Shown: positions 61,940-64,000 of the stretch, in pieces
How the letters are laid out: each line of letters begins with the position of its first letter
Numbering within the stretch: the stretch's first letter is position 1
Source of the DNA: Ptiloglossa arizonensis
Taxonomy: Eukaryota > Arthropoda > Insecta > Hymenoptera > Colletidae
Length of the DNA stretch: 64,000 bases
Direction of reading: 5' to 3'
Assembly (NCBI RefSeq): GCF_051014685.1
Contig: NW_027478462.1
Span: 744,001-808,000, forward strand
Notes under the pieces: generated by a model
Told to the model about the DNA's origin: nothing
The model's input: only the letters and a program-made list of their open reading frames with translations
Database searches by the model: none
Made by a program: the position numbers and the translations under genes

Positions 61940-64000
61940 AATTTCTGTTGCATCTGAAAGTAGAAACTCGCCCGATTACAACGGTAGGTGTAGTTTTCCC
62001 CTAGGCCGTTCCAGTTATTCATTTCGAGCATCAGAACTGCGCAAATTTTGAGTTTCTCAAGCGTTTCTTACATCCAAACGGCCATATCTCGCGAACGGAT
62101 TGACCAATCCCCATGATTTCTGTTGCATCTGCAAGTAGAAACTCGCCCGATTACAACACTATGCGTACTTTTCCCCTAGGCCGTTCTAGTTACTCGTTTC
62201 GAGCATCAGAACTGCGAAAATTTTGAGCTTCTCAAGCGTTTCTTATCTCCAAACTGCCATATCTCGCGAACGGATTGACCAATCCGGAAAATTTCTGTTG
62301 CATCTGAAAGTAGAGACTCGCTCGATTACAACGGTATGTGTAGTTTTCCCCTAGGCCGTTCCAGTTATTCGTTTCGAGCATCAGAACTGCGAAAATTTTG
62401 AATTTCTCAAGCGTTTCTTACATCCAAACTGCCATATCTCGCGAACGGATCGACCAATCCGCAAAATTTCTGTTGCATCTGCAAGTAGAAACTCGCCCGA
62501 TTACAACGGTATGCGTACTTTTCCCCTAGGCCGTTCTAGTTATTCGTTTCGAGCATCAGAACTGCGAAAATTTTGAGTTTCTCAAGCGTTTCTTACCTCC
62601 AAACTGCCATATCTCGCGAACGGATTGACCAATCCGCAAAATCTCTGTTGCATCTGAAAGTAGAAACTCGCCCGATTACAACGGTATGCGTACTTTTCCC
62701 CTAGGCCGTTCTAGTTATTCGTTTCGAGCATCAGAACTGCGAAAATTTTGAGTTTCTCAAGCGTTTCTTACCTCCAAACTGCCATATCTCGCGAACGGAT
62801 TGACCAATCCGCAAAATCTCTGTTGCATCTGAAAGTAGAGACTCGCCCGATTACAACGGTGTGTGTAGTTTTCCCCTAGGCCGTTCCAGTTATTCGTTTC
62901 GAGCATCAGAACTGCGAAAATTTTGAGTTTCTCAAGCGTTTCTTACATCCAAACTGCCATATCTCGTGAACGGATTGACCGATCCGCAAAATTTCGGTTG
63001 CATCTGAAAGTAGAAACTCGCCCGATTACAACGGTATGTGTAGTTTTCCCCTAGGCCGTTCCAGTTATTCGTTTCGAGCATCAGAACTGCGAAAATTTTG
63101 AGTTTCTCAAGCGTTTCTTACATCCAAACTGCCAAATCTCGCGAACGGATTGACCAATCCGTAAAATTTCTGTTGCATCTGAAAGTAGAAACTCGCCCGA
63201 TTACAACGGTATGGGTACTTTTCCCCTAGGCCGTCCTAGTTACTCGTTTCGAGCATCAGAACTGCGAAAATTTTGAGCTTCTCAAGCGTTTCTTATCTCC
63301 AAACTGCCATATCTCGCGAATGGATTGATCATTCCGAAAATTTTCTGTTGCATCTGAAAGTAGAAACTCGCCCGATTACAACGGTAGGTGTAGTTTTCCC
63401 CTAGGCCGTTCCAGTTATTCATTTCGAGCATCAGAACTGCGCAAATTTTGAGTTTCTCAAGCGTTTCTTACATCCAAACGGCCATATCTCGCGAACGGAT
63501 TGACCAATCCCCATGATTTCTGTTGCATCTGCAAGTAGAAACTCGCCCGATTACAACACTATGCGTACTTTTCCCCTAGGCCGTTCTAGTTACTCGTTTC
63601 GAGCATCAGAACTGCGAAAATTTTGAGCTTCTCAAGCGTTTCTTATCTCCAAACTGCCATATCTCGCGAACGGATTGACCAATCCGGAAAATTTCTGTTG
63701 CATCTGAAAGTAGAGACTCGCTCGATTACAACGGTATGTGTAGTTTTCCCCTAGGCCGTTCCAGTTATTCGTTTCGAGCATCAGAACTGCGAAAATTTTG
63801 AATTTCTCAAGCGTTTCTTACATCCAAACTGCCATATCTCGCGAACGGATCGACCAATCCGCAAAATTTCTATTGCATCTGCAAGTAGAAACTCGCCCGA
63901 TTACAACGGTATACGTACTTTTCCCCTAGGCCGTTCTAGTTATTCGTTTCGAGCATCAGAACTGCGAAAATTTTGAGTTTCTCAAGCGTTTCTTACCTCC
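61940..64000. repeat. Eight-monomer (1,400-bp) duplication running off the window
   Basis: Bases about 61,940-62,600 match 63,340-64,000 at an offset of 1,400 bp. ACAACACTATGCG occurs at 62,154 and 63,554, and CTCGCTCGATTAC follows in both. Differences near the end are TTTCTATTGC (about 63,868) and GGTATACGTAC (about 63,909). The duplication is still matching at the last base. Confidence 0.85.

Larger units (their letters stand above)
1..64000. repeat. Satellite DNA array, 175-bp monomer, about 366 head-to-tail copies
   Basis: Every stretch of the window is the same 175-bp unit. The anchor TTTCTGTTGC (or its variants) recurs every 175 bases from position 1, and the last full phase anchor I checked (63,867) is only 9 bases short of exact 175-bp spacing. 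All copies point the same way. No transposon, gene or unique spacer interrupts them. Neighbouring monomers differ at a limited set of positions, and long runs of differences recur together, which is the signature of higher-order repeats. The consensus is about 44% GC. The array continues beyond both edges. From general knowledge, such arrays are typical of centromeric or pericentromeric heterochromatin. The chromosomal location here is inferred, not shown. The species cannot be named from the sequence. Confidence 0.98.
58851..64000. repeat. Zone G: decayed monomers, then an 8-mer duplication
   Basis: About 30 monomers. The first few (to about 59,330) carry several private changes and a 1-base deletion. 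The right part has monomers marked by GATCATTCCGAAAATTTTC, CAATCCCCATG and ACAACACTATGCG. No coding content and no array end are seen, and the repeat runs to base 64,000. Confidence 0.8.

Noticed and set aside
1..64000. CRISPR-like array (regular repeats)
   Set aside because: The repeat unit is 175 bp with no short constant repeat and unique spacers. Variation is spread through the unit, and there are no cas genes or leader. This is satellite DNA.
1..64000. Resemblance to legume-type centromere satellites (AATTTCTC, TTTCGAGC words)
   Set aside because: The short shared words come from memory, are too short to be informative, and the unit length differs. They do not support a taxonomic call.

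Overview
The whole window is one uninterrupted satellite DNA array. A 175-bp monomer is repeated head to tail, always in the same orientation, from the first base to the last: 365 complete monomers plus a partial one of 134 bases starting at 63,867. I followed the phase through the window. The net slip is only 9 bases, explained by eight small deletions near 11,793, 11,857, 12,236, 20,364, 31,563, 34,187, 55,160 (2 bases) and 59,148. I found no gene, RNA gene, transposon, inverted block or unique sequence. The short open reading frames are accidents of the repeat. Both window edges lie inside the array, so the true array exceeds 64 kb.

This is a eukaryotic centromeric, pericentromeric or other heterochromatic array, probably from a long-read assembly. 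A monomer near nucleosome length (175 bp) fits many plant and animal satellites, and I cannot name the species or family. The consensus is about 44% GC and has 13 CpGs where about 8 are expected from its composition, so it is not CpG-depleted. Landmarks, with monomer position 1 at the TTTCTGTTGC that opens the window: a CENP-B-box-like site (29-45, minus strand, imperfect), a variable cassette (about 44-53), CCTAGG (59-64), AAAATTTT (101-108), a short inverted repeat TTGAG/CTCAA (107-119), TCGCGA (148-153), and a strong dyad (155-170).

Layout. Zone A (1-11,790) is built from repeatedly copied blocks with offsets of 700, 1,050, 1,225, 3,325 and 4,025-4,200 bp. Zone B (11,791-20,362) is the least organised and most diverged part, apart from small 2-mer and 3-mer duplications. 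Zone C (20,363-35,600) carries mixed higher-order units of 2, 7, 8 and 15 monomers. Zone D (35,601-41,560) is a 15-mer (2,625 bp) repeat with a nested 5-mer. Zone E (41,561-54,148) ends in two adjacent 2,800-bp 16-mer copies that look identical. Zone F (54,149-58,850) has a 5-mer pair and a 1,400-bp 8-mer pair. Zone G (58,851-64,000) starts with decayed monomers and ends in an 8-mer duplication that runs off the window.

There are no genes acting together. What can be read is the history of the array: nested higher-order repeats, single-monomer gains, and long-range copying of marked monomers between zones, as expected from unequal crossover, conversion or replication-based amplification. All similarity statements come from reading by eye; no alignment was run.
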